Below, in pieces: positions 33,414 to 44,847 of a DNA stretch of 64,000 nucleotides (the stretch's first letter is position 1; each line of letters begins with the position of its first letter). The stretch spans positions 33,320,452 to 33,384,451 of the forward strand of contig OX388309.1 of the NCBI GenBank assembly GCA_947579605.1, given 5' to 3'. A model generated the notes under the pieces. The model was not told where the DNA came from and ran no database searches. It was given only the letters and a program-made list of their open reading frames with translations. The stretch is from Athripsodes cinereus (Eukaryota; Arthropoda; Insecta; Trichoptera; Leptoceridae). The position numbers and the translations under genes are program-made.

Positions 33414-36400
33414 GCGTTAAAAGTTAATTGCGAAAACTTCGTTTAACATATATATATATGTTAAACGAAGTTTTTGCATTTTTTGGATTTTCACACCTGC
33501 GAGAGTGAAGATATTAAGAATATTACTCAACAGACACCTCATCCGCACAACCAACAGACTGTGCTAACTCCCTTTTGTATGAAACAGGAAAGCTGTCCCG
33601 ATGCTTATATAATATATAGGTACATCAAACTGCGAGCATACTAATATATAGAACAGTAACTTACATTAAACATTTATTTTCATGTAGTATCATTCCAATT
33701 ACACAAAATTGGAACAATTAGGTATAGTGAAAATAAAAAATAAATTTCATTAAAGGTATTTATCAAACGAATGTTTAACGTAGGTAGGTACTTATGTAGG
33801 TATATTTATAGTTACCAGACACACTCCCTCTCCTGGTTTATTGTAGGTACAGATGTGGATGGAGGGATCTACCAGATTAATGGCGGCTTTGCACTCCTGC
33901 AGGTCGCTGGTCAACAGTTTAATGTACTGCAAAGTATTTGGTACTGTTCCAGGGTACTGAAAAGTAAAAGTTTCATTCACTGTGCAATTTATTATTTGCC
34001 ATTATTAGAACCGCGTCGGCAAATTTAAATTTTGAAAATACGTAATTATATTTGGAATACTTAGTTTTCAGTACAAAAATAAGTTGAATAAATGATAATA
34101 AAATTATTAAAAAGGGAGGAGGGGAGAGTAGCCACTTAGGTATATAATTATTACATTGATATAGTTGTAGTCTGAAGGTGTGAAACAAATAAATAGAAAA
34201 CAACTTGCTATATACTTATGTAGGTAAGTATAACAAGTTGTGTTCTATAAGATGAATAGTATGAAATAAATTAATATGTACATAGGTAGGTACTCACACT
34301 GAGGTATCCCCATCCAGAGAGTATGACGTCTTTGCCTACATCAATATATGACCTTTCTAATTGAATGGGATAGACTGTGGAAGAGAACTCAAACTCTTTC
34401 TCAGAGTACATCACCGCTACGTCATATATAAACACGTTACCGACTTGTTCGTACTTTGGATGAATAATATATTCCACAGCTTTGATTCTCTGTCCACCCG
34501 AATTGACTGTGTTTGTTCCGGCCACAAGTATGTATGCAGTTGCGGGGTAACTAAAAAAAACATAATAGTTTATAGAGATACAGGAAATAACATATACCTA
34601 CTAATTATAATAATTAGATATACGAGTAGGCACCTACATCTATCCACTGTTATAATTTTGATAACAATCAGTCGAAACAGAGTTGTGGCATCAATATGAA
34701 TATATTTGACGGCCGGTGTGGCGCGAAGGTAACATTCTTGCTTGTAACGAGGTCCCGGGTTCGATTCCCGGCCAGGGCAAAATGAAAACTTACCTTTTTC
34801 AAACTGCCCTGGGTCTGGGTGTTACATGTATATGCGTTTAGTGCATTGTATATATCATCGCGTTAGTACCCACAATACAAGATTCACATCTTAGTTTGGG
34901 ACTTACTCGATCTGTGTGGATTGTCTGTGGAAGCTATATTATGTTACTTATGTGAATTTAATATTTCATCAATTTGACTCATATATTATTGAATACAATA
35001 AAGTTCATTATTTTAAAATGCTGAATAAAGCAAAAAGTAATGTTAGGTATATGGCGTAATATTATTAGGGTTTCCCTGGATGTTTCAAGAGCAGAGCTCC
35101 TACATCATCCAGACTCAACGAAACATTTTTTTAAAGGAAGGGCTCAGGGTTTGCCAGAGGGACTCCCCCGGACAAAATCCTCCCTAAAATTACAAAACCC
35201 TTTATGTCCCTTGTAGGAGATACTCACTTCAAGGCACTTCTCACTACCACAATATTCTGACAAACTGTATTCTTACAGTAACGTTTGTAACGCATTAAAA
35301 CTCTTATACCTAAGGACAAAACTTTACAGCTTATTTTCTAGTGTTAGTGCAATTAGAAATTTACTTACCACTGTACTCACCCTTTCATGTTTACAGAACT
35401 CTCCTTATAGAAATGGAAAATAAAACATCGCAACCAGGGCTTAAGGATAGTGGACTGATGCAATGTGAAAAAAGATGAAAATCCTCCAAGGGGTAAAAGT
35501 TATTTAAAAGCCACATCCAATATATTGATTGTATGATTGTGTTTGTTTTAAATGTATTTTTGTGTGAATTTGCTTGAAATCAATGTACAGTAAAGAATAA
35601 ATAAATAAAAAAATATAAATAAGTAAGAGGAGCGGACAAACACAAAACAAATATGTAGGTGTCCAGCGGCTCAGATAGTACACCACACTCACACATGCCA
35701 CTTACAAATCCGCAGGAGGTAGTCCAGTTCGACAGAGATCATCCCATTTCAATTTCCATAGTTCCACAAAGATAATAAAACACTTAAAATTGGTAGCATT
35801 TAGAGTTAATTCCCCAAACCACACAGGCCGTGGAGTATCCACGCTCAAACCTTCAATCAATGCATTATGGTACCTCTATATGGGTACTGGGTGCGTATTT
35901 TGAAAGTATACAATGCCATTACGCACAGGTTGGGACTGCTCGCGTATAGTTTCAAGTAGTAATAAGCATAAATATTTTTAAAAACTATAGATGGTTATAA
36001 CGCTCTTATCGTGTATATTTTCCAATAACGTACACTAAGATTTGTGCGAAAAAAATACTGCACAAGTTTCCATTGCGGAATAATCGTGTACATTTTCTAA
36101 GCGCTACACAAGGCAACGTTCTATTGGAATCTATACGCAACAAGTTTCCAAGTAGCCATTTTGATTTGTTGCTTTCTCTTTTTTTCATATATAATTGTTT
36201 TTATTATTTTTTACGTCTTGTTTTTATTATTATTATTTTTTTAAATATATTTTATTAATACAAACAAACAGCTTTTACATTTTATATAGTACAACTTAAA
36301 TATTACATTTTTCACAAGCCAGTGAAGTTTTTTAAATTATTTTATTTAACTCTATGTTCCAAATTAAAAAAAAAATCACAAACAAAAAAGAAGTAAAGTG

Positions 36401-38841
36401 CACTCTATGCACCAGCTGAGGCAAAAATACAAAAAAGTAAAGAAAAACAAAAACGTTCACCCATGTAATGAATATGCCATTACAACATACACAAGTAATG
36501 AATGACGCCCATGAGGGGGGGCAAATGCTCTCCAAGCAAAAAGCGGTATATCGGGGGAGGGGGGGGGGGAGTTAGGGGAAATAATGCTCGTGCGAACCTC
36601 ACTACGTTCAGGACACTCATTGATCAGAACCGCGCAGAGATCTGGAAACAGCACCCCTAAATTTCGGCCATGATGATATGTAAAAGTCAACATCCCCGAA
36701 AAAAACGTTGTAATTCCCGCACGACCTTTGGAAGAATGAATATTGTGCGTAGTTTGTACTACATTGCGGGAGTCGAAAAGTATTGGGAACCCTAGTGGAT
36801 CGTGGGGGGCAATTTAAGTTAATCCTAAGAAGTAGATCACTGCAATCAATAACATTGTTAATTATTTTATATATGTAGGAAAACCATATCAGCCTTTGTA
36901 CGTCTGTTCTCCAGCAGGGCAATACCATGATATCGAGCTGAATGTGCGTAGATTGACAACATCTATAATCCAAGTGTTTGAGAAATTTGTTTTGCTTAGA
37001 AATTTGCTTGCTGAGAAATTTGTTATTAATTTAATATTGCTTTTATTACTTGTATTTTTGTTATTTTGGATTTACTTGTTGATGTTATAATTTCTTAAAT
37101 TTGTCAACATGTAAAAGCGAAAATTGTAAATGTACTTAAATAAATAAATATTTGTATTAATATTTGACTGGCGTCTTTTTAAAGTAGCACTTAAGTACTA
37201 AAACATTTGTGTTTCTTTTACATAATAAAAATATTATTTCCTTTGTTTTGTTTTATAATAAACATATTCATTAAATATTATAAAAAATATTTTTATATAC
37301 ACGATAAGTGCTTTTATTACCATGTTTAGTTTCTAAAAATATTTATGCTTATTAATATTTGAAACTATACGCGAGAAGTCCCAACCTGTGCGTCATTACG
37401 CTTCAAAATACGCTTCACTAAATCAGCGTCAGAAAGTATACACGCAGAAATCGTGTATATTTTCTGAGACTATTTTTCGTTACACAATTTGAAAACATAC
37501 ATTGCAAGAACACTATGGATGCGTACTGGCATTGTATACTTTCAAAATACGCGTACTAGGTAGTTACCTACATACAATATTATTATTAGGTGTTCATTTT
37601 AATAGGAAGGCTATATAGGTATTTACTTACGGAAGGCAATGTCCGCCGGTGAGGACAGTACTCTTGCTCAATAAGGATCCCCCACAAATGTGACTGCCAC
37701 TGACCTGCAGGGACACCATGTATGGAAATTGTCCTTCTTGCGCTGGACTTCCGCCTATGATTCTATCTCCTGGCGCGCCTAATAAAAAAAATACGTCACA
37801 AGTTAGTAAGGCGTTTGTAATTTTCCTTCTAATATGCAGTATAATAGACTGTTGAATATGGTCTCTCTGGTGACATTGTGTATATTTGTAAAAGCTATAT
37901 CGTATTTATATAATATAATATAAATAAATAAAAAAAAGTTACCAAGTAGAGTTATATAAATGTGTATCCGAGCATATACTGATAATGTAACCTGACAATA
38001 AAATAACAAAATAATAACAGATGCATACACATTCCATTCCCACAGCTTCTCTAAATAATCTAATATAACATAGGTGAGTTGTCAGTTGTAGGTACTCTAT
38101 GCATTGCCGTGCTTTGTTCTGCGTTCGTAAAACTTGTAATTTTGTGAACTTTATGAAGTTTTATTTTTTAATAACTTCATCATATTCAGTTACTTAATTG
38201 TAGGTGGGGAGCTGTGTAAGGCAGGTGACTAGGTGCTACATACCTACCTGCATAGATTCTAAAGCCATTCATAGGTATGTACTTATACCTACCATCAACT
38301 ACTCTTAATTATGTGATTCATTTATATTATAGGTTGGTAGGTTACTTAATATAGATCTGTTACCAAGTCTGAATTCACTATTTGCGATATCATAAAAGAA
38401 GAAGAACCTACCTATGCCTGATAAGTTAGGTAATTACCCAATATGATATTAAGTACATAGCTGCCTTACCTACCTAACTACGATGTACATAATTATCATG
38501 AGGGACCATTTTTGAACATGAATATGGCATCGAAGTACATATACCTATATGAAAAAATACCTACATAGGAAGTTCAAATAATAATGTTACTTACATATAT
38601 TCATAAGCAAATATTATTTAAATATATTTTTGTGCGTATAGATTCCCCATTCTGTGGGCATTGAATTTCAACAAAAGAGGACAAATTTAATTGTCACAAC
38701 AGGATTAGGACGTACCTAATATTTATTTGGTCATCATTGTGTAACAAATAAAATATGTAATAGAGATATCAGACAAGACTTACCACGAGACATCGACAGG
38801 ATGGAGGCAAGAGCCGCAAGAAGTACTGTAGATTTGTGCAT
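31698..38841 (-). CDS. Secreted chymotrypsin/brachyurin-type serine protease, 5 exons
   Basis: Exons (-): 38841-38784, 37778-37631, 34550-34298, 33956-33816, 31838-31698, giving 246 aa. Residues 1-20 are a signal peptide (STVLLAALASIL). Activation is expected after Arg25, at R|IIGG. The catalytic triad is present: His57 in LTGGHC, Asp102 in IYDVAVM, Ser195 in GDSGSP. Six cysteines fit the three disulfides of invertebrate chymotrypsins. Position 189 is Gly (GVCLGDS) and position 226 is Asp (GYPDVY), the brachyurin/collagenase arrangement rather than trypsin's Asp189. The usual S-W-G at 214-216 reads S-M-V, so substrate preference may be altered. Likely a gut or secreted digestive-type enzyme (inference). 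A TATA box lies 47-54 bp upstream of the ATG. Introns are heavily invaded by repeats. Confidence 0.95.
32385..32445 (-). other. tRNA-like, pol III promoter-type sequence (probable SINE head)
   Basis: On the - strand TGACTCAGCGGTGAGAG resembles an A box and GGGTTCAGATCCC fits a B box about 35 nt further. No CCA-end acceptor stem pairing was found, so it is a tRNA-derived SINE or relic rather than a tRNA gene. Confidence 0.55.
32510..32756 (+). repeat. Repeat family A, longest copy
   Basis: Begins after (CTA)n with ACCATCACGGCATATCCCAC and runs through GGATGGGTGGCAAACCTCAT, TTTTTCGAACACCTGCC and GAGAAGAGTGGGAGACC to GGGTGCTCCACGCG. A good reference copy for the family. No reading frame or TIR. 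Confidence 0.85.
33379..33474. repeat. (TA)n followed by a near-perfect palindrome
   Basis: A (TA)n run at about 33379-33410, then a palindrome at 33433-33474 with arms AAAACTTCGTTTAACATATA and its inverse with no loop. A hairpin or cruciform could form. Confidence 0.85.
33485..33615. repeat. Repeat family C copy (partner 39685-39835)
   Basis: Contains TTTTCACACCTGCGAGAGTG, GAAGATATTAAGAATATTAC and CACCTCATCCGCACAACCAA. The same blocks occur inverted at 39730-39830. Confidence 0.75.
34708..34975 (+). mobile_element. tRNA-derived SINE
   Basis: A box-like GGTGTGGCGCGAAGG and a clear B box GGGTTCGATTCCC at about 34748-34760. A non-tRNA body follows, with GTTAGTACCCACAATACAAG and TTTGGGACTTACTCGATCTG, the LINE-related tail common in lepidopteran SINEs. 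Inserted in protease intron 2. Confidence 0.85.
35085..35330 (-). repeat. Repeat family B copy, inverted relative to 27.6 kb
   Basis: CATCATCCAGACTCAACGAA, an AAATCCTCCCTAAAATTAC block and TGTCCCTTGTAGGAGATACT match the reverse complement of 27590-27800. Confidence 0.7.
35893..37552. mobile_element. 1.66-kb TIR element with a second inner inverted repeat
   Basis: Outer ends GCGTATTTTGAAAGTATACA and its inverse at 37533-37552. Inner inverted blocks CACAGGTTGGGACT and CTCGCGTATAGTTTCAA at about 35924-35957 recur inverted at about 37364-37397. No transposase. Contains a LINE remnant at 36617-36973. TSD not resolved. Confidence 0.7.
36617..36973 (-). pseudogene. LINE RT C-terminal remnant
   Basis: LIWFSYIYKIINNVIDCSDL, then STRVPNTFRLP and STNYAQYSFFQR, has the spacing of the thumb/C-terminal region of Jockey-like LINEs. 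No palm domain is nearby. Confidence 0.6.
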
Positions 38842-38887
38842 CGCACTTAGTGATATTATAATTGGTAAAGCGATATTACAATGTAAT

Positions 38888-38895
38888 TATTTATA
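38888..38895 (-). promoter_or_regulatory. TATA box of the serine protease gene
   Basis: TATAAATA on the - strand, 47-54 bp upstream of the start codon, the spacing expected for a short 5' UTR. Confidence 0.65.
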
Positions 38896-40380
38896 CCTGG
38901 TGTAGGTACGCAGCCAGGTATAACTTATTTACGTAGTAAATGTAAGTAGGTACCTATTATTAATATTATTATCTAAGCAAAGTGACTGAATCAATAATAA
39001 TAATATTATGTCTCTCGCAGTGGAGCACCACACCGAGTGTATTATGCCGTATTTATATGTAGGTACCTACCTACCTATAACTAACGTGTATCCTACTTAT
39101 TTATTATTATCATCAGCTTATATATATGTAATTATGTAGATATAGTTAGGTACTTACTATCTACATAATAATATAAATCAACTTCATCACATAGATATAT
39201 ATGTAGGTACGTAAAGGTAGCTGATATTACGTAGGTAGGTAGCTACCGAATATCCTCATTAAGTAATAATGCCTAGTATTATAATATTCATATAAGTTGC
39301 TAAGTACTTACCTTGCGCCTATCTACCTACTATGGCACTTACCAGTGGCGTAACTATAGGGAGGCAGTGCTAGCAAAATGCCACGGGCCCCCGACCCGAT
39401 GGATGCCCCCGGTCCGAGAGGCCACGAGCTCAGAAGTAGCCTACCATTTTTAACAAACTTTAGTAAAAATTATAAAGTTTTCATAAGTATCTACTTAAAA
39501 TTATTTATTAAAGTTAGACACAACTGAAGACCCATGGTACGCTCACCATTGTCAACAGCCTCGAACACGATCATAATAAAGATGGTTGCTGTTAGTTGAC
39601 ATGTAGGTATGCTCAACAGATGTCGAACATAGTAGTTTGAAATAGGAATTGGTGGGATTGGCGAACGTACCATAGGTGAAGTGCACTTAAACTAGCCTAA
39701 ACCGATTTGTAAGCATCGGAACACCTTTCCTGTAGGGAGTTTGCACAGTCTGTTGGTTGTGCGGATGAGGTGTCTGTAGAGTAATATTCTTAATATCTTC
39801 ACTCATGCAGGTGTGAAAATCTAGTTGGAAGACATCGCATTTTAGCTATAAACTCGCCCTCTGTACATTGAATTATATAAATGATATTTTCTATTCTAAT
39901 TTGTATTATTGTATACAATGTACAGTGAAAAATAAAATAAATAAATGCAAAAACTACGTTATATATCGGTACCTTATTACATACCTACATACATGTCTAC
40001 CTATAGGATTATGTTAAGCAGCTGATTATGATAACAATGTGTGGGTAAGTGGGTATTAATTTATTATCTTGGAAAATACATAACTTGGTATAAATAAATG
40101 CGATGGATCTATTGATAATTAGGATTTCATATTTAATACCAATAATAATAATGTACCTGCATAATACGCAGGTACCTACATATACACATACAATCCCTCA
40201 CACACAATGACATAATTAATTTTCGACACTCAACTATGCGGGTAAATACAAGAAAAGAAAAGAGAATGAATTAAACCGCATATGACACAACCAAAATATG
40301 TATAAAACAAAAGATTCTGTCGTGTAGCGACGTAGAGATGATGAAACCAATTAACTTGACGGGAGAATTTTGTACTATCC
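38896..40380. other. Intergenic repeat-rich DNA
   Basis: Palindromic TAGGTAGGTACC microsatellites (38930-39240). A short diverged end related to the element at 4251 (39353-39425, starting CAGTGGCGTAACTATAGGG, then a GC-rich stretch). Repeat family C at 39685-39835. No gene recognised. Confidence 0.6.
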
Positions 40381-40384
40381 TTCG

Positions 40385-41885
40385 TTTCTATACTTGGTCA
40401 TTTGAAATAATAATAATAATTTTGGCCGTTCCGAAATTCCCCATCAAATCACGGGACCAAATATCCTTGCGACGCCAATCGTATGTTTTTGTCGCTGTGT
40501 TCTGATTGGACGATGCAAAGATCATACGATTTTGTCCTGGTAAAATAACGGTTAAGAAAGATGCGATCCCGCCACGAGGGCTTGCTATTCGCGCGTTCAT
40601 TAGTCAGTTGCATTCTGAGAGTCGCGAAATAAACATTCTTTGCTGGCCCCGCCAGGGCTCTCAGCCCTTTTGGGCTGAGGACCTCAAATGGACTCTCATA
40701 AATAATATTCCTTAGTGTACTTCATATAATTAATATAATCATAATAGTATTTGTTCCATAGTTCATTCAGTTGTTTTGTAAAAAAGTGAACATGTCGTGA
40801 AATGTATACTCACCAACCAATGTCAGTACGTGATGATAGCATAAAACCGTTACAATGACGCTATAAACGAATCGCCATTTTGTGTTCAGTTGGTTGTCCA
40901 ATCTGAAGCAGAAAGCATCTCCTGAGGACCGCGTGTTTTTATTTCTTTACGCGCCTCCGGTGTAACAAAGTTAAAGTTTAGAAAGCTAGTTTGAAAGTCC
41001 CTGTAATGGATTTACATTCTCCGAAACCATAAATGAAATTCAGAATAGTATTTTGGTGAATCGCCGTTAACATAGTTCTTAAAGTCTCATTCAGTTAATA
41101 ATAATCCATCCGGTGTTATATGCAATAAGAGTCGTTGACCAGTGTTATTCTAATGTAAAATTACCTAGTTTACAACGCTTTAAACCCGACTTAAAGGCAT
41201 AACCGTTGTCGTAAGAACATTACGAACTGTAAAGACGTCCTGAGCATTTATCATCTCGCCTCCATTCTGTGCGTGAACTATTGGTAGAAACCTTCTACTG
41301 GAAGACCCCAGATCTTCGGAGCATTCGCCACCGTCGCTTAAAGGTTTCGTCCCTAGGCTTTGTGGTGGAAAGACTCCGAAATTCACCTCAAGGAGTGGAT
41401 ATTTCTCAGCCGATTCCAAAAGACCAGTAAGATCTTTCCTTTACTCATCAGTGTCCCCGCCTCGAAAATAGATTCAAATTACAATTCCTACTATTTTGAT
41501 ATTCATAATACTGTAATACTTGTAAGTCATCGAGTATGCTTGTTGTGTGAAAGAGTATCATTTGGATAATATTACTTACCATATATATTGATAATCTCTC
41601 ATTGTTCGTTCGGCTTATGTGATCTGAATAAATCCAACATATTATATACCTAACAATTTGTTTTTCCTCTGCCCTAACGTGAACTTACCCCTGGATAAAC
41701 TTGCCAAAGGCTCAATAGTATTGTGAGCAATAAGATTTAAAGTAAACTAGTAACAGCCGAGTAAGTATTTTGTAACTTCCTTTTTATTTTTATATATTCC
41801 AATCACGCTGCTATGTAACCTAGCCTCGGGGTGGCCGTTTTCTCCTCCCGGGTGTCGGGGAATGTAGGGGCGTGATAATTCCTTA
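40385..41885. other. Unassigned GC-richer block, possible old LTR
   Basis: Higher GC than its surroundings and without coding frames. A stretch at about 40395-40620 has the same order of short motifs as the LTR start at 46.5 kb: an AATAAT run, ATCRTAYGATT, then AATAACSGTTAA. Similarity is weak by eye. A hairpin GGGCTCTCAGCCC..GGGCTGAGG lies near 40655-40680. Confidence 0.3.
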
Positions 41886-42269
41886 GATGCTTAGTGACAT
41901 GTACATATTGTATTTATTTATTTCCAGAAATATAATTTCAAGTCAAGACACCTATCACACTTAATATTTAAGAATGTATTGATAAACTAGATTGCCCTAG
42001 AAGGTCTCACCTATATTGTGTAAAATTATAATTAAAAATTATTATAAAATCCACTAAATTGTGTAAAAAAATCATATATTTATATTATGATGAAATAAAA
42101 TAAAATTAAAAAAAATACTCTGCAAAGTGATTCATATCTTCGTAATCTAATTCTACATATACAAACATATATTTATGTTGTTGAATTATGAGTGCAGGTT
42201 GAGTAGGATGATGGATTGTCTTGGCTTTGTATTTTTGTGTATTATTTCAGTTCATATGTATTTTCAAAT
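41886..42269. other. Non-coding AT-rich DNA
   Basis: No gene, TIR or dispersed repeat recognised. Confidence 0.4.
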
Positions 42270-42478
42270 GTTTTGTAATAATGATGAATAAATAAAGAAA
42301 AATTATAATAATAATATATATAAACAACAGTGTATATACCTATATGTTTTGTATTATAATAATAAAGAAAAATTATAATAATAATATATATAAACAACAG
42401 TGTATATATATGTTTTGTAATAATGATGAATAAATAAAGAAAAATTATAATAATAATATGTATAAACAACAGTGTTTA
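42270..42478. repeat. About 70-bp tandem repeat, three copies
   Basis: Each unit carries AATAAAGAAAAATTATAATA and TATAAACAACAGTGT (starts near 42291, 42361, 42433), with unit lengths of about 70 and 72 bp. Confidence 0.9.
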
Positions 42479-42869
42479 TAAACCACGGTTCATGCCCATA
42501 ATCCATAACTTATCTTATATCCACTTATCTCGAAGTTTTATAATCTATGATTAACGGTATATAATCCATTTTAATGCAATGCTTACTAGTTACTGCTGTG
42601 TAATTACACAAAAGTAATTTGATAGTTTTATCCCATCTAGATATTTAATAGTTTTCTATTAAATTAAATATTAATATTATATTATCAAAGATTATATACA
42701 AAATTATTCAAATTCTTAAAAATAAGATATTGTAGTCATCTCTCATTCATGCACTGTCTATATTATCAGAAAAGTGGATGAACTGGAAAAGAAAGCGAAC
42801 AAGAAAAAAGGATCTGCCAACTTCGACTGTTCCCTCATAGCTACAAGAAAACTGTTCCCTCAGGGCTAA

Positions 42870-43090
42870 GGGTATGGAGTCAGCTGAGTTTTCAATCGCT
42901 GGTTGGAAAGCTATCTTAAAAATAGAGTTCTAAAGTAAAGATCAGGAATTGCACCTCTAAGCCAATTTAACATAAGTGGGGTGTCGCAGGGATCGTACTT
43001 GGGACCAATTTTGTTTAATATATTAGTAAATGACATAGTAAAGATTTTTGGAAATATAAAGGTTTCGTTGTCTACAGCTATATAAAGCTA
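42870..43090 (+). pseudogene. Non-LTR reverse transcriptase fragment
   Basis: FNISGVSQGSYLGPILFN followed by ILVNDI is the RT motif just before the YADD box (usually SGVPQGS..LGP). The frame ends shortly after. Short orphan fragment of a CR1/Jockey-type LINE. Confidence 0.7.
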
Positions 43091-43399
43091 TTAGCAATTC
43101 TAGGTTAGGTGAGGTTGTTTTTTTTTTCATTCCTTCCTAGCTGCCATGCTCTATTCGTCAAGGCTTCCTAACTATTAAAATAATACAAGGCATAATTTCT
43201 AAATACTTCCATTACTTAATATCTATAGCAATGTTACTAATATATAATCTTACAATGTACATTTTTCTTTCAACTTATGTCTATACTTTATTCAAGCCGC
43301 TTAGCTAACATCATTTAAAAAAATCGAACAATCCGCATATCATGCTCTTAATACTTTACTAATATCTTACTCACTAAACTATTATCTTACCTTTTTTCT

Positions 43400-44025
43400 A
43401 AATACTAAATACATTCAACATTCACTTATTTCACATCAATCCATTAGATATTCAATTACACAATACTAACATATTAATATTTATCTATTTAATACTTATG
43501 GTTATCATCAATTTATATTTTCATCTTCCTTTACGTTAATCCTTCTTGTTTTATTCATCATGCTCACTACATACTTTCCAAAATGCTTCATATTCACTAA
43601 ATCACTGAAAGAGTTTCTCAATTCATTATAGTTGTTTATTGTTAGGTTATTTTTTCTCCCCTTCTTTTCTGCCTTGGACTAATGTCAAGGCTTACATTCT
43701 CTTATCTTACACACATATTCTAGTTTTATAACAAAATTCCCCATCTATAACAAAAAATTATTTATTTTTTCTCATATACTAAATATATTCAACATTCATT
43801 TAATTATATCAATCCATTAGATAGTCATTTACACAATACTTGTCTTTTATTATTTATCCATTAACTACTTATGGTTAATATCAATTTATATTTTCATCTT
43901 CCTTTATGTTTATCCTCCTTGTTTTGTTCATCATGCTCACTACAAACTCTCCAAAATGCTTCATATTCTCCTCATCACCGAAAAAGTTTCTCAATCCATC
44001 AAAGTTGTTTATTGTTTTTTTCCCA
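43400..44025. repeat. Two diverged copies of a ~250-bp block, period about 367 bp
   Basis: Blocks at about 43404-43655 and 43770-44020 share ATTCAACATTCA, CAATCCATTAGATA, ATTTTCATCTTCCTTTA and CCAAAATGCTTCATATTC in order. They probably represent tandem 3' UTR repeats of the R1-like LINE whose coding end is at 44009. Confidence 0.8.
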
Positions 44026-44283
44026 TTTGTGCACTCCATTTATGTCTCTCCTGCTCCACAGCCGGACACTCAAACAAATGCGTCACGTCCTGCACACTCA
44101 TCCCATCGCATGTACAGTAGGGGTTGTCTCTCTTATGAAACCTGTGCAGGTATTGTCTGAACAGTCCGTGACCAGTCAGCACCTGCGTGTACTCGAATTT
44201 GATTCGCACTATCTTTCCGAACCTTTTGGCATCTCCAATAGTTGGGAAGAAGTTCTTGACGTGCATTCCAACATCTTCTGCCT
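44009..44283 (-). pseudogene. R1-like LINE C-terminus (Cys/His block), separated from its RNase H
   Basis: VKNFFPTIGDAKRFGK, TQVLTGHGLFRQYLHRF and CTCDGMSVQDVTHLFECPA are the post-RNase H region of R1/I-type LINEs. The preceding part of the same element lies 17.8 kb away at 62076-62590, beyond the inserted LINE at 44290-62069. Confidence 0.85.
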
Positions 44284-44847
44284 TATATTTTTTTTTTATT
44301 TATTTATTTTCAAAAATTGACATCACTCACCTTGACAGTTTTCACCTTTGCGGCGAGTGATGTAAACAAAACACACAACATAACACTATTTACAAATCAC
44401 AATATTATTCACATAAGTTTAAAAAAAAAAAAAAAACAAACTTATTAGCAATAATTATAAAAAAAACGACTTATAATTAAACAAAATACATTCCTTCAAA
44501 AACATTATTGACATCACAATGCACAATCAGCACTCTGACAGAGTCACACAATTGGTCGTCAAAACTATCCAATAGAATGCCCCCGAGTCAGAAAGCGTAG
44601 TGAGTGTACACCACCGCTTCCAATACAATGCATCGAAACATCAAAATATGATTATTCAAACATTAATGCTAAAAGAATAAAAACAAATAAAATAAGACAT
44701 GCCTCAAACAAAAACTATCACAACAAATATACTATACAAAAATGCAATCATACAATACACATCATTCTTCACTCATTATTACAAAAATGATAATAAAGTA
44801 AAAATTAGCACAATTAATATTTTCACTTACGCATCATAAATACATAT

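Noticed and set aside
34708..34780. A functional tRNA gene
   Set aside because: The B box is good, but there is no closed acceptor stem and a LINE-type tail follows; a SINE explains it.
42242..42469. Frame rich in Ile/Tyr/Phe
   Set aside because: Product of the AT-rich tandem repeat, not a gene.
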